NCBI GenBank assembly: GCA_016713665.1 | Contig: JADJOR010000025.1 | Location: 88,779 to 152,778 of the forward strand | Reading direction: 5' to 3' | Length of the DNA stretch: 64,000 bases | Source: Deltaproteobacteria bacterium | Lineage (GTDB): Bacteria; Myxococcota_A; UBA9160; UBA4427 | Shown: piece after piece, positions 51,201-59,101 of the stretch | How positions within the stretch are numbered: the first letter of the stretch is position 1 | Layout of the letters: every line of letters starts with the position of its first letter | Made by a program: the position numbers and the translations under genes | The notes under the pieces: model-generated | Told to the model about the DNA's origin: nothing | Seen by the model: only the letters and a program-made list of their open reading frames with translations | The model's database searches: none

Positions 51201-52057
51201 GGCCGCTCGCGACGGGTCGCGATCTCGACGCCGAGGTCGGACTGCGGCCGACGCCCGAGGACGACGCGCCGGATCTCGCCCTCGACATGCATCTCTTTCC
51301 GCGGGGCGCGGAGGCCGGGACGGTGCTCCACGACGTCCTCGAGCGCGTCGATTTCGGGGCGCTCGATCCGGCCGCGGTCCGGCGTCTCGCCGAGCAGACC
51401 GTCGAGCGCAGCCCGCTCGCCGCCGACGTCGTCGCGAAGATCGAGCACGTCGTCCGCTCGGTCGCGCGGACGCCGCTGCGCGACGGGCCCCGGCCGCTCC
51501 GCCTCGCCGACGTCCCGCGCGCGCGCTTCGTCCCCGAGCTCGAGTTCACCCTCGCGGCGCCCGGGGACGCGGCGGGCCGCGGGCTCTCGGCCGAGGCCCT
51601 CGCGCGGATCCTCGCCGGAGCTCCTGCCGGATCGCCCCTCGAACGTTATGCAGAGCGTGCCCGATCGCTCGCCTGGCCCGTCCTCTCGGGCTTCCTGCGC
51701 GGCTTCATCGACGGCGTCTTCTTCGACGGCGAGCGCTATGCGCTCCTCGACTACAAGTCGAACCATCTCGGAACGCGCCGGCGCGACTACCTTCCCGATC
51801 GCCTGCTCGAGCCGATGATCGAGCACGACTACGTGCTCCAGTACCTCCTCTATACCGTCGCCGTCGATCGCCACCTCGCGACCCGGATCGCCGACTACGA
51901 CTACGAGCGTCATTTCGGCGGCGCCTACTATCTATTCCTGCGCGGGATGGCCGAGGTCCATCCTCCGGGCTGCGGCGTATTCTTCGATCGCCCGGACGCC
52001 GAGACGGTCCGGCGCGTCTCGGCCCTGATCGGCCACGGCGAGGAGGGCAAGGCATGA
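48215..52057 (+). CDS. recB: Exodeoxyribonuclease V beta chain
   Basis: A 1280-residue UvrD-like 3'-5' helicase with a C-terminal nuclease. The Walker A motif is ASAGTGKT at residues 25-32; helicase motif II is ALIDEFQDTD, motif III GDPKQAIYAFRGAD, and motif VI LLYVGLTRARRQ. In the nuclease part GFLRGFIDGVFFDG and YALLDYKSNHLG carry the metal-binding Asp and Lys, followed by YVLQYLLYTVAV. An acidic low-complexity loop (about 525-545) is a local insertion. Works with RecC and RecD in double-strand break repair and degradation of foreign DNA. Confidence 0.95.
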   Translation: MTARSPIRRFDPGTLPLTGTSFLEASAGTGKTYALATLYLRLLVERDLRPAEILVVTFTQAATAELRERIRARIREAIAATTDAAVAAKLRRALRDFDEAAIFTIHGFCRRTIQESAFESGLAFEPEFVEKPEIWQRTLAHDLWKQLLETVDPVFREWLAAGAGSSWEFQPDALFDWIAHRIGGDEEMPIEPAIVDLALPESPEPLIAASLRAWQRFAEIWSARRDAILELLCTKTNGLNKGKYKPASIRGRWTTELDLLARRILLASGGRGRAIASLPDFFAKYLTPQKIVENANGGATPLHDEFFEACGDVVAAGEALDRDFALRALALRGRFVGAVRDAARVRREAQHVLFFDDLLIQLRAAVRGEGGEALRRTLRTRHRVALIDEFQDTDAVQYEIFDTVWGDPAVEAEGGGLVLIGDPKQAIYAFRGADVYTYLAARARAGDAVYSLDVNYRSDPPVLDAVNALFTTTERPFAVDAIGYRPVEPAPPELRKPLVAADRFRIGLRVLFCRAEALGAMQRADAEAEDEPDEESEAGSAGKAGEPELPVRFGRTAGMRAMARDVAELLESGATIDGNPISPAHVAILARRKVELEAARRALETLGIPCVSRGEGNVFDEREAWELATVLEAWLAPGDPTRLRTALSSGAHGLDAAAIAALDDDSSSLAAIAERYAEYGRLWSEQGFARAFETCRAREGVTETLLGFGDGDRRLTNWLHLAELLARIAGERGASRTGLRAWLERAIADETTRLELGGDASLLRLERDDEAVSLVTLHGSKGLEYEFVYLPSLWESFELREKKAKAVEQGGGRRPVLYHEASSHRRTLDLGRLEDDVYRAHVDAEKAEASAEHLRLLYVGLTRARRQCVVLWGRIGAAHAQSPLARLVLGKHAAAAGIASDGFADWARRLGDEDWIAAWSGLVEAAPSAAAATGTATRVEDANLAPRDRWRPSRKEPRPLELEAPRPLAFRPLVTTSFSGLVRGSRRAAGYGTTAGPLATGRDLDAEVGLRPTPEDDAPDLALDMHLFPRGAEAGTVLHDVLERVDFGALDPAAVRRLAEQTVERSPLAADVVAKIEHVVRSVARTPLRDGPRPLRLADVPRARFVPELEFTLAAPGDAAGRGLSAEALARILAGAPAGSPLERYAERARSLAWPVLSGFLRGFIDGVFFDGERYALLDYKSNHLGTRRRDYLPDRLLEPMIEHDYVLQYLLYTVAVDRHLATRIADYDYERHFGGAYYLFLRGMAEVHPPGCGVFFDRPDAETVRRVSALIGHGEEGKA

Positions 52058-54000
52058 CGACGGCCTTCCCCGAGCCCATCCGCGAGCGCGCGCCGCGCGA
52101 TCCGCGGGGCACCGATCCGATCGAGCGCGCCCGCCGGGCGGGCGTCCTCTCGGCCCTCGACGTGCAGTTCGCCGAGCGTCTCGCCGCGCTCTTCGGCGAG
52201 AGCGATCGCTCGGTCGTCTGGGCGGTGGCGCTCGCCTGTCGGCAGGAGTCCCTGGGCCACGTCTGCGCGGATCTCCCGCGGCTCTGCGCCGAGGGCCTGG
52301 CGAGCGAAGAGGGTGCCCCGGGCCACGAGCTTCCGGCGCTGCTCACCCACGCGAGCGTCGAAGCCTGGCTCGCCGCGCTCGCGTCGAGCCCGCTCGTCGA
52401 GTCCCCGTCCGCCGCGGTGGCGGATGGGGCTCCTGTTCGGCCACTCGTGCTCGACGGCCGCGGCCGGCTCCATCTGCGTCGCCTCGACCGGGCCGAGCGT
52501 GCCCTCGCCGCGGCGATCCTGCGGCGCGCGCAGCGTGCGGATCTCTCGCTCGCGGGCTTCGACGCGGAGGCGCGGATCGAGGCGCTCGTCGGTTCCGCGG
52601 CGAAGGCCGCGGCCGAGAAGCCGAAGCGCGCGGCGGCCCCCGGGCCCGCTCGCACAGCCGACGCGACGCCCGATCCCGCGCCGCGCCGCGCTCTCGCGCT
52701 CGGCCTGACCCGCCCGCTCGCGCTCCTGACCGGCGGCCCCGGTACGGGCAAGACGACGCTCGTCGCCCGCATCGTACGACTCCTCGCCGATCAGGCCCTC
52801 GCGACCGGCGGTCGCCCGCCGCGCATTCTGCTGCTCGCGCCGACGGGCAAGGCTGCGGCGGCGATGGCCGCCTCCTTCGCGCGGGAACGCGCTGCCGCCG
52901 ACCTTCCCGAAGCGCTGCGCACGGCGCTCCCGAGCGAGGCCGAGACGCTCCACCGCGCGCTCGCCCGGGTCGGCAGCCGTCGCGCCCGGGGCGGCCGACC
53001 GGCGGGCGGCTTCGACGCCGACGTGGTCGTCGTCGACGAGACCTCGATGGTCGACCTCGAGCAGATGGCGCGGCTCTTCGAGGCGTGCGAGGCGGTGCCC
53101 CGGCTGATCCTGCTCGGCGATCCGCGGCAGCTCGCGTCGGTCGAGGCGGGCGCGGTCCTCGCGGATCTCTGCGGCGAAGGGTCGGGCGCCGACGGGGCAG
53201 AGGAGGCCTCGCCGCCGCCGGCGATCGCGGGCTCGATCGTCCGCCTGACGCGCAGCCATCGTTATGCGGAGACCGGCGGGATCGGGCGCCTCGCCGAGGC
53301 GGTCCGGGCGGGCGACGCGGACGCGGCGCTCGCGATCCTCGCGGACGCGAGCCAGCCCGAGGTCGAGCGCTGCGGCCTCGCGTCGCCGGCGGTGCTCGTC
53401 GCGCGCCTCGGCGAGGAGGTCGCCCGATTGCAGGCGGCCGTCGCGGCGGAGCTCCTGCCCGATGCAAGGCTCGCGCGGCTCGGCGACTACCGCGTCCTCT
53501 GTGCCCACCGCGCCGGCCCCTTCGGCGTCGAGGCCCTGTCGCGAATCCTCGACGAGGCGGCGGCCCGGGAGCGCCATGCCTCGACGCGGATGGGGGAGTG
53601 GCCCGGGCGGCTCGTGCTCGTGACCCGCAACGCCCCGGCACAGTCGCTCTGGAACGGCGACGTCGGGCTCGTGGAGCGCCTGCCCGAGGGCCTGCGCGCG
53701 CTCTTCAGCGATCCGAAGGGCGGCGTCCGCACGCTCTCGCTCGCGCGGCTCCCGGCCCACGAGAGCGCGATCGCGATGAGCGTCCACAAGAGCCAGGGCT
53801 CGGAGTTCAAGACCGTCGATCTCGTGCTCGCGCCCCACGCGACGCGCCTGATGACGCGCGAGCTGTTGTATACCGGGATCACCCGCGCGCGAGAGCGGCT
53901 CCGGATCCACGCGAGCGAGGAGGTCCTGCGCGCGGCGATTGCAAGGCGGGCGCGGCGCGACTCGGGGCTCGCCGATCGACTGCGAGAGGCGGTGGGCTGA
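52054..54000 (+). CDS. recD: Exodeoxyribonuclease V alpha chain
   Basis: A 648-residue 5'-3' SF1 helicase subunit. Walker A is LLTGGPGTGKTTLVARI (about 225-241), Walker B VVVVDETSMVDLEQMARL, then LILLGDPRQLASVEAGAVLAD and the C-terminal MSVHKSQGSEFKTVDLVL and LLYTGITRARERL. An N-terminal RecC-contacting domain (about 1-180) is present, and an Ala/Pro/Lys-rich linker precedes the Walker A. The ATG at 52054 overlaps recB by 4 bp and has GAGGAGGG upstream. Together the three genes encode a complete RecBCD. Confidence 0.94.
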   Translation: MTTAFPEPIRERAPRDPRGTDPIERARRAGVLSALDVQFAERLAALFGESDRSVVWAVALACRQESLGHVCADLPRLCAEGLASEEGAPGHELPALLTHASVEAWLAALASSPLVESPSAAVADGAPVRPLVLDGRGRLHLRRLDRAERALAAAILRRAQRADLSLAGFDAEARIEALVGSAAKAAAEKPKRAAAPGPARTADATPDPAPRRALALGLTRPLALLTGGPGTGKTTLVARIVRLLADQALATGGRPPRILLLAPTGKAAAAMAASFARERAAADLPEALRTALPSEAETLHRALARVGSRRARGGRPAGGFDADVVVVDETSMVDLEQMARLFEACEAVPRLILLGDPRQLASVEAGAVLADLCGEGSGADGAEEASPPPAIAGSIVRLTRSHRYAETGGIGRLAEAVRAGDADAALAILADASQPEVERCGLASPAVLVARLGEEVARLQAAVAAELLPDARLARLGDYRVLCAHRAGPFGVEALSRILDEAAARERHASTRMGEWPGRLVLVTRNAPAQSLWNGDVGLVERLPEGLRALFSDPKGGVRTLSLARLPAHESAIAMSVHKSQGSEFKTVDLVLAPHATRLMTRELLYTGITRARERLRIHASEEVLRAAIARRARRDSGLADRLREAVG

Positions 54001-54003
54001 GCG

Positions 54004-55095
54004 ATGGCGACACGCAGACGGGATCGGGATCCGCAGGGGGAGACGACCGGGTCGGGCGCGTCGGCTCGGAAGGGCAGGTCCGACCGCGGCGCGAAGGGCG
54101 AGCGGAGCGGGAAGCCGGCCAAGGGCGAGCGCGGCGCGGGGGCGTCGGCATCGCGGTCGGGGCAGGGCGATCCGGCCGCGGTGGGTCCGGCGCGGAGCGG
54201 GCGGGTCGTGGCCCATCACGGCGTCGCGGTGCTCGTCCGCTTCGACGACGACGGGAGCGAGGGGCAGGTCTGGCTCGCGCCGGAGCAGCGCGCCGTCGTC
54301 GGTGATCGCGTTCTCGTGTCGGGCATCCGGCTCGAGACGCTGCCGGCGCGCGGCGTGCTCCGGCGGATGGATCCGCGGGGGCGCGAGCGCACGATCGCCG
54401 TCAATCTCGACCGGCTCTTCATCGTCGTCGCGGCGGAGCCTCGGGAGCAGCCGGGCTACATCGACCGCGGGATCGTGATCGCGCGCTCGGCGGGGATCGA
54501 GCCGGCGATCATCGTGAACAAGCTCGATCTGCCGGGCGGCGAAGCGCTCGCCGCGCGGCTGCGCGAGATCTACGGCGGATCGTGCGAGGTCTTCGCGGTC
54601 TCGGCGGCGGAGCGGATCGGCCTCGACGCCATCCGGGCCGACCTCGCCGGCGGGCGCATGGGCGCGATGGTCGGGCCTTCGGGGGTCGGGAAGAGCTCGC
54701 TCCTGAACGCGCTCGTCCCCGCGCTCGCGCTGCGGGTCTCGGAGCTCAATCGCGGCAGCGGCCACGGCCGGCACACGACGACGACCGCGACGCTCCACGA
54801 CCTCGAGGGCGGCGGCTTCCTGGTCGACACCGCGGGCTTCAAGGACTTCATCGCCGTCGACGTCTCGCCCGCCGAGGTCGCGGCCTGCTTCCCCGGCTTC
54901 GAGGCCGCCCTCGAGCCCGGCTGCCGCTTCCGCAACTGCCTCCACAAGAGCGAGCCCGACTGCGCGGTCCTCGCGGCCTTCGAGCGCGGCGAGCTCGACG
55001 AGCGCCGCCTCGCCGCCTACTCGGCGTTGCTCGACGAGCTCGCGACGTCGGCTTCGCGCGCGGGCGATGCGCCTTCGCGCAAATCGTCCCGATAG
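54004..55095 (+). CDS. rsgA: Small ribosomal subunit biogenesis GTPase
   Basis: A 363-residue circularly permuted GTPase that matures the 30S subunit. A Gly/Lys/Arg/Ser-rich basic N-terminal extension (about 1-60) is followed by an OB domain (RVVAHHGVAVLVRF), then G4 (IIVNKLDLP), G1 (GPSGVGKSSLLNAL) and G3 (VDTAGFKDF) in permuted order. The zinc-binding knuckle is CRFRNCLHKSEPDC (C-x4-C-x-H-x5-C). It follows recD after 3 bp and its 3' end overlaps that of the convergent rbgA by 79 bp. Confidence 0.94.
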   Translation: MATRRRDRDPQGETTGSGASARKGRSDRGAKGERSGKPAKGERGAGASASRSGQGDPAAVGPARSGRVVAHHGVAVLVRFDDDGSEGQVWLAPEQRAVVGDRVLVSGIRLETLPARGVLRRMDPRGRERTIAVNLDRLFIVVAAEPREQPGYIDRGIVIARSAGIEPAIIVNKLDLPGGEALAARLREIYGGSCEVFAVSAAERIGLDAIRADLAGGRMGAMVGPSGVGKSSLLNALVPALALRVSELNRGSGHGRHTTTTATLHDLEGGGFLVDTAGFKDFIAVDVSPAEVAACFPGFEAALEPGCRFRNCLHKSEPDCAVLAAFERGELDERRLAAYSALLDELATSASRAGDAPSRKSSR

Positions 55096-55976
55096 CTCGC
55101 GAGCGACGCGGCGTGATCCGCAGGCCGCTCGAAGCTGATCCGCCCGAGCTTCCCGCTGCGCAGCTCGCGCAGGAAGTGGTCGGCCGCGCGCTCGAGATCG
55201 ACGTGCCCCCCGGCCCGCAGCGCGCCGCGTCGGCGGCCGACGGCCTCGAGCAGGGCCACGGCGCGGGTCGCGTCCTTCGGATCGTCGGGCGTCGTGCGCA
55301 GGATCGCGTCGAGCTCGTCGCCGATCTCGAAGCGATCGACGAGGGTCGACGCATAACGCTTCGAGACGAAGCGCACGGCCCAGCACGCGACGTCGATCAG
55401 GTCGAAGGCGGCATCGCCGACGGCGCCGCTCGCGGCGAGGCGGTGGGCCCCTTCCTGATCGTCGAGCCGGGGCCACAGCACGCCTGGCGAGTCGAAGATC
55501 GAGAGGTCCCGGTCGAGCTCGACGCGCTGCGCGTGGCGCGTGATCGCGGGCTTGTCGCCGACCTTCGCGACGCGGCGTCCCGTCAGCGAGTTGATGAGCG
55601 TCGACTTCCCGACGTTCGGGATGCCGACGACCATCGTGCGCAGCGTGCGCCCCGGGCCCCCGCGATTCGGCGCGAGCTCGCGACAGCGGGCGAGCAGCGG
55701 GCGGACGCTCTTCGCGTCGATCATCGAGAGCGCGAGCGGTCGCGGACCGGGCCAGGCTTCGAGCCATTCCGCCGTCACGTCGGGATCCGCGAGGTCGGCC
55801 TTCGAGAAGACCGTCTGGATCGGCTTTCTCGCGGCGAGCTTTCCGAGCAGGGGATTGCGGCTCGAGAGCGGGAGCCGTGCGTCGACGAGCTCGATCACGA
55901 CGTCGACGCCTTTCAGCGCCTCGGCGATCTCGCGCCGGGCGCGATTCATGTGTCCGGGAAACCAGTGGATCGGCAT
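55017..55976 (-). CDS. rbgA: Large ribosomal subunit biogenesis GTPase (YlqF/RbgA)
   Basis: A 319-residue circularly permuted GTPase. It begins PIHWFPGHMNRARREIAEAL, the family hallmark (WFPGHM), then VVIELVDARLPLSSRNP, G4 FSKADLAD, G1 VVGIPNVGKSTLINSL and G3 FDSPGVLWPR. The C-terminal helical domain contacts 50S precursors. The ATG at 55976 fits the conserved N-terminus exactly. Its last 26 codons overlap the end of rsgA on the opposite strand, so two ribosome-assembly GTPases share a 3' end. Confidence 0.93.
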   Translation of the reverse strand: MPIHWFPGHMNRARREIAEALKGVDVVIELVDARLPLSSRNPLLGKLAARKPIQTVFSKADLADPDVTAEWLEAWPGPRPLALSMIDAKSVRPLLARCRELAPNRGGPGRTLRTMVVGIPNVGKSTLINSLTGRRVAKVGDKPAITRHAQRVELDRDLSIFDSPGVLWPRLDDQEGAHRLAASGAVGDAAFDLIDVACWAVRFVSKRYASTLVDRFEIGDELDAILRTTPDDPKDATRAVALLEAVGRRRGALRAGGHVDLERAADHFLRELRSGKLGRISFERPADHAASLASYRDDLREGASPAREADVASSSSNAE

Positions 55977-56040
55977 CGGCGCCGACGATAGCGGTCGGTC
56001 GCGGGGGAAAGGTAATCTCGGCCGCCGGGGGGTGTAGAGC

Positions 56041-57441
56041 ATGGCGTACGAGTCGATCCGGGGACTATTGGCGCGGGAGTCGGCGGGGGGGCGCGCGACG
56101 GTCCAGGGCTGGCTGCGGACGGTGCGCCACGCGAAGGAGCTCTCCTTCCTCGAGGTCTCCGACGGCTCGTGTCTCTCGGGCATCCAGGTCGTGGCCAACC
56201 CCGAGACCCGGGGCTTCGAGGACGTCGTCCGGCATCTGACGACGGGCTCGGCGATCGCCGTCGAGGGCGCCCTCGTCGACTCCCCCGGCAAATCCCAGGA
56301 GAAGGGCCAGCGCTTCGAGGTCCACGCCGCCGAGGTCGAGCTCGTCGGCGCCGCCGGCTCCGACTACCCGCTCCAGAAGAAGCGCCACAGCTTCGAGTTC
56401 CTGCGCACGATCGCCCACCTGCGCCCGCGCACGAACACCCTCGGCGCCGTCCTGCGCATCCGCAACGCCGCTTCGATGGCGATCCACGAGTTCTTCCAGC
56501 ACGAGGGCTTCTTCTACCTCCACTCGCCGATCGTGACCGCCTCCGACGCCGAGGGCGCCGGCGAGATGTTCCGGGTCACGACGCTGCCCCTCGACGCGCT
56601 CCCGAAGACCGAAGACGGCCGCATCGACGAGGCGGCGGATTTCTTCGGCCGCCCCGCCTTCCTGACGGTGTCGGGCCAGCTCGAGGCCGAGATCGGGGCG
56701 CTCGCGCTCTCCCGCGTCTATACGTTCGGCCCGACCTTCCGCGCCGAGAACTCGAACACCGCGCGCCACCTCGCCGAGTTCTGGATGGTCGAGCCCGAGG
56801 TCGCGTTCTGCGACCTCGACGGCCTCGCGGAGCTCGCCGAGCGCTTCCTCAAGTTCGTGTTCGCGAAGGTCCTCGACCGGTGTCCCGAGGACATGGCGTT
56901 CTTCGCCGAGCGGATCGAGCCGAAGGCGATCGAGCGGATGCGGACGGTGATCGAGCAGCCGTTCCTGCGGCTGCCGTATCGCGAGGCGATCGCGATCCTC
57001 GAGCGCTCGGGGGAGACGTTCGAGTTCCCCGTCGGCTTCGGGCGAGATCTGCAGAGCGAGCACGAGCGCTGGCTGACCGAGAAGCACGTCGGTCGGCCCG
57101 TCGTCGTGACGGATTGGCCGGCTTCGATCAAGGCCTTCTACATGTATCGCAACGACGATCGGGAGACCGTCGCCGCGATGGACGTGCTCGTCGGCGGCGT
57201 CGGCGAGCTGATCGGTGGCTCCCAGCGCGAGCACCGCCTCGATCGTCTCGAGGCGACCATCCGCGGCCAGGGCCTCGATCCCGCCGCCTACTGGTGGTAC
57301 CTCGATCTGCGCCGCTACGGCAGCGTCCCCCACGCCGGCTTCGGCCTCGGCTTCGAGCGGCTGGTCCAGTTCATCACGGGCATGGCCAACATCCGCGACG
57401 TGATTCCGTTCCCGCGGACGCCGGGGCAGGCGGAGTTCTGA
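56041..57441 (+). CDS. asnS: Asparaginyl-tRNA synthetase
   Basis: A 466-residue class IIb aminoacyl-tRNA synthetase. The N-terminal OB-fold anticodon domain (about 15-105) includes VQGWLRTVRHAKELSFLEVSDG-type sequence (GWLRTVRHAKELSFLEV). The catalytic domain has FLHSP-like FYLHSPIVTASDAEGAGEMF, motif 2 TFGPTFRAENSNTARHLAEF (first 20 residues) with MVEPE, and motif 3 AGFGLGFERLVQFITG. FR AENSNT and the length distinguish AsnS from AspS. Monocistronic by spacing; a repeat element follows its stop codon. Confidence 0.95.
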   Translation: MAYESIRGLLARESAGGRATVQGWLRTVRHAKELSFLEVSDGSCLSGIQVVANPETRGFEDVVRHLTTGSAIAVEGALVDSPGKSQEKGQRFEVHAAEVELVGAAGSDYPLQKKRHSFEFLRTIAHLRPRTNTLGAVLRIRNAASMAIHEFFQHEGFFYLHSPIVTASDAEGAGEMFRVTTLPLDALPKTEDGRIDEAADFFGRPAFLTVSGQLEAEIGALALSRVYTFGPTFRAENSNTARHLAEFWMVEPEVAFCDLDGLAELAERFLKFVFAKVLDRCPEDMAFFAERIEPKAIERMRTVIEQPFLRLPYREAIAILERSGETFEFPVGFGRDLQSEHERWLTEKHVGRPVVVTDWPASIKAFYMYRNDDRETVAAMDVLVGGVGELIGGSQREHRLDRLEATIRGQGLDPAAYWWYLDLRRYGSVPHAGFGLGFERLVQFITGMANIRDVIPFPRTPGQAEF

Positions 57442-57484
57442 GCCTGCCGTGCTCGGGGTCTTTGATTTGTCGCGCTGTGCCGCG

Positions 57485-57612
57485 TGCCCCGGCCGGACCT
57501 CGCCGCGGACTCGGGTGTCGGACGGCACGCGTGGAGGGACCGGTCGGCTGCGCTGCGCGCCGTGCTGCGCGTGCGTCCTCTATCTCGCCCGCGACGAGGT
57601 CCGGCCGTGGCA
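57485..57612. mobile_element. MITE-like intergenic element, copy 2 (128 bp, inverted relative to copy 1)
   Basis: The ends are TGCCCCGGCCGGACCTCGCC (57485 onward) and its inverse ending at 57612; over 23 bp they match with two mismatches. Reversed, the interior contains GCCGACCGGTCCCTC, ACGCGTGCCGT and CGACACCCGAGT as in copy 1 (19202-19332), so the two are clearly homologous over their length. It lies just downstream of asnS. Confidence 0.65.
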
Positions 57613-57789
57613 CCAGGGACTTCGTGGAGATCGAAGAGCTGGAGCGCGGCTGATCGGGATACGCATGGACGGCGTACACGGGTCCTCGGCTGGATTGCGA
57701 CGGCTTTGCCGATCGAGTCGCGTCAAGGCAGAGCCCCCATCCGATTCAGCAGAGCGTGTCGATCGAAGGACTACGGCATCCCGAGTGAC

Positions 57790-57811
57790 CCGGCCGGGGC
57801 ACCTGGCACGG
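57790..57811. repeat. Isolated end of the MITE-like element
   Basis: CCGGCCGGGGCACCTGGCAC (57790 onward) matches the right end and flank of copy 1 (from 19320), including the preceding CCCGAGTG, but no second terminus is visible nearby. It is probably a decayed third copy or a rearrangement remnant next to copy 2. Confidence 0.5.
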
Positions 57812-57834
57812 CGCCACGCTCTTCGATCGCCACG

Positions 57835-58845
57835 TCATGCGGCACACACGAATTCGATCCCGTCCCGATATCCGAGCGCTTCGAGCGCCGCGCGAATCTG
57901 CGCGCGGGGGACTTCGCCGGCGACGGAGGCGATCAGCGGGAGTCGGGGGGACGACGCCTCCGCGAGGGCTTCGGGCGGGACGACGGGGGCGCCGGCGATC
58001 GTCTGGCCCAGGCGGCGGGGGTGGACCTCGACGATGGTGTGGGCGCGGCGGCCTTCGCGCTCGAGGGCGCGGCGCAGCGCGCGGCCGGTCTGCCCGTGGC
58101 CCCAGAGCACGTAGTCGCGGCGATCGCCGAGGAAGTCCCGGGCGAGGTAGTGGGCGCGGCAGTCGGTGAAGCGGTCGAGGGCATAACGGGGATCGCGGCG
58201 GGAGGCTCGGTTCTCGCCGTTGCGCCAGCCGAGCAGGCGCCGCGGGACGACACCGACGCGAGGGCCCTTGGCCAGCACGCGCAGCAGCAGATCGTAGTCC
58301 TCGGGCCAGCCGGCCTCGCGATAGGCGAGCTCGGCGAGGCGCGCGCGCCGGATCACGAGGGTCGGATGGGCGACGCCGCACTCGACGAAGCGGTCGCGCC
58401 AGATCTCGAAGGGACCCGAGAGGCCGTGGAGCCAGGCCTCGTAGCGGCGGGATCCATCCTTCAGGCTCGCCCGCGGAAACGAGCGGACGAAGCTGCCGAC
58501 GGCATCGAGCTCGGGCGCCCGGTCGAGCAGGTCGCATTGGAGGGCGAGCCGTTCGCGGTGCATCCAGTCGTCGGCGTCCATGCGGGCGACGAGGGGCGCG
58601 CGGCAGAGGCTGGCCCCGGCGTTCAGGGCGGCGACGAGTCCTTCGTGGGGCCGCGCGACGACCCGGATGCGCGCGTCGCGCGCAGCCCAGGTCCGGGCGA
58701 TCGCGAGCGAATCGTCGGTCGAGCCGTCGTCGACGACCACGCACTCCCAGCGCTCTTCGCGTTGGCGGAGGATGCTCGCGAGCGCGGTCGGCAGGGTTTC
58801 TCCGGCGTCGAAGACCGGGAGCAGGATCGAGACGCGCGGGGTCAT
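57835..58845 (-). CDS. Family 2 glycosyltransferase with C-terminal nucleotide-binding-like domain
   Basis: A 336-residue protein. Residues 1 to about 235 are a GT-A fold inverting glycosyltransferase: RVSILLPVFDAGETLPTALA, CVVVDDGSTDDS and APLVARMDADDWMHRERL with the DxD metal site. The remainder is unusual: RDYVLWGHGQTGRALRRALE (about 245-264) followed by PVVPPEAL reads like a Rossmann-type GxGxxG domain of the kind at the N-terminus of PglD-like sugar acyltransferases. No sugar pathway genes adjoin it. The start follows GGGAG and is convergent with asnS across the repeat region. Confidence 0.87.
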   Translation of the reverse strand: MTPRVSILLPVFDAGETLPTALASILRQREERWECVVVDDGSTDDSLAIARTWAARDARIRVVARPHEGLVAALNAGASLCRAPLVARMDADDWMHRERLALQCDLLDRAPELDAVGSFVRSFPRASLKDGSRRYEAWLHGLSGPFEIWRDRFVECGVAHPTLVIRRARLAELAYREAGWPEDYDLLLRVLAKGPRVGVVPRRLLGWRNGENRASRRDPRYALDRFTDCRAHYLARDFLGDRRDYVLWGHGQTGRALRRALEREGRRAHTIVEVHPRRLGQTIAGAPVVPPEALAEASSPRLPLIASVAGEVPRAQIRAALEALGYRDGIEFVCAA

Positions 58846-59101
58846 GGCTGGAGGCTCCCGAGCACGGGCCTTGTCTCGTGGCGAATGTCCCTCGCATTCT
58901 CGAATCCCGCAATCAATCCGCCCCCAATCCGCTTTTTTTCGCGTGTGAATTGCCGATGTACGGACGGGTCGAGTCGCCTCGAGCGGGGGCTCGACCGGCT
59001 CGGAGATCGAGCGTCGGAGATCGAGAGTGGGCGGAAGATCGACACGCATGCCGGTCGGTTCTCGACCTGCGCCTTCGCATTCGGATGCGAAGCGCGCGGG
59101 C

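Larger units (their letters stand above)
57442..57834. other. Intergenic region with repeat element between asnS and glycosyltransferase gene
   Basis: These 393 bp separate two convergent genes. The left part holds the second copy of the MITE-like element; the right part holds an isolated end of it at 57790-57811. A 16-bp inverted repeat with one mismatch, CGTGGAGATCGAAGAG at 57623-57638 and its partner at 57819-57834, flanks the rest. The frames here are Arg/Ala-rich and look non-coding. No RNA gene is recognisable. Confidence 0.6.

Noticed and set aside
51928..55767. 1279-aa minus-strand frame opposite recD and rsgA
   Set aside because: Arg/Glu/Ala-rich antisense frame; recD and rsgA have complete motif sets.
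58924..58940. T-run (CTTTTTTTCG) upstream of the yfiR-like gene as an intrinsic terminator
   Set aside because: No stem precedes it on the plus strand, and on the minus strand it lies upstream of the glycosyltransferase; it is more likely part of an AT-rich promoter patch.
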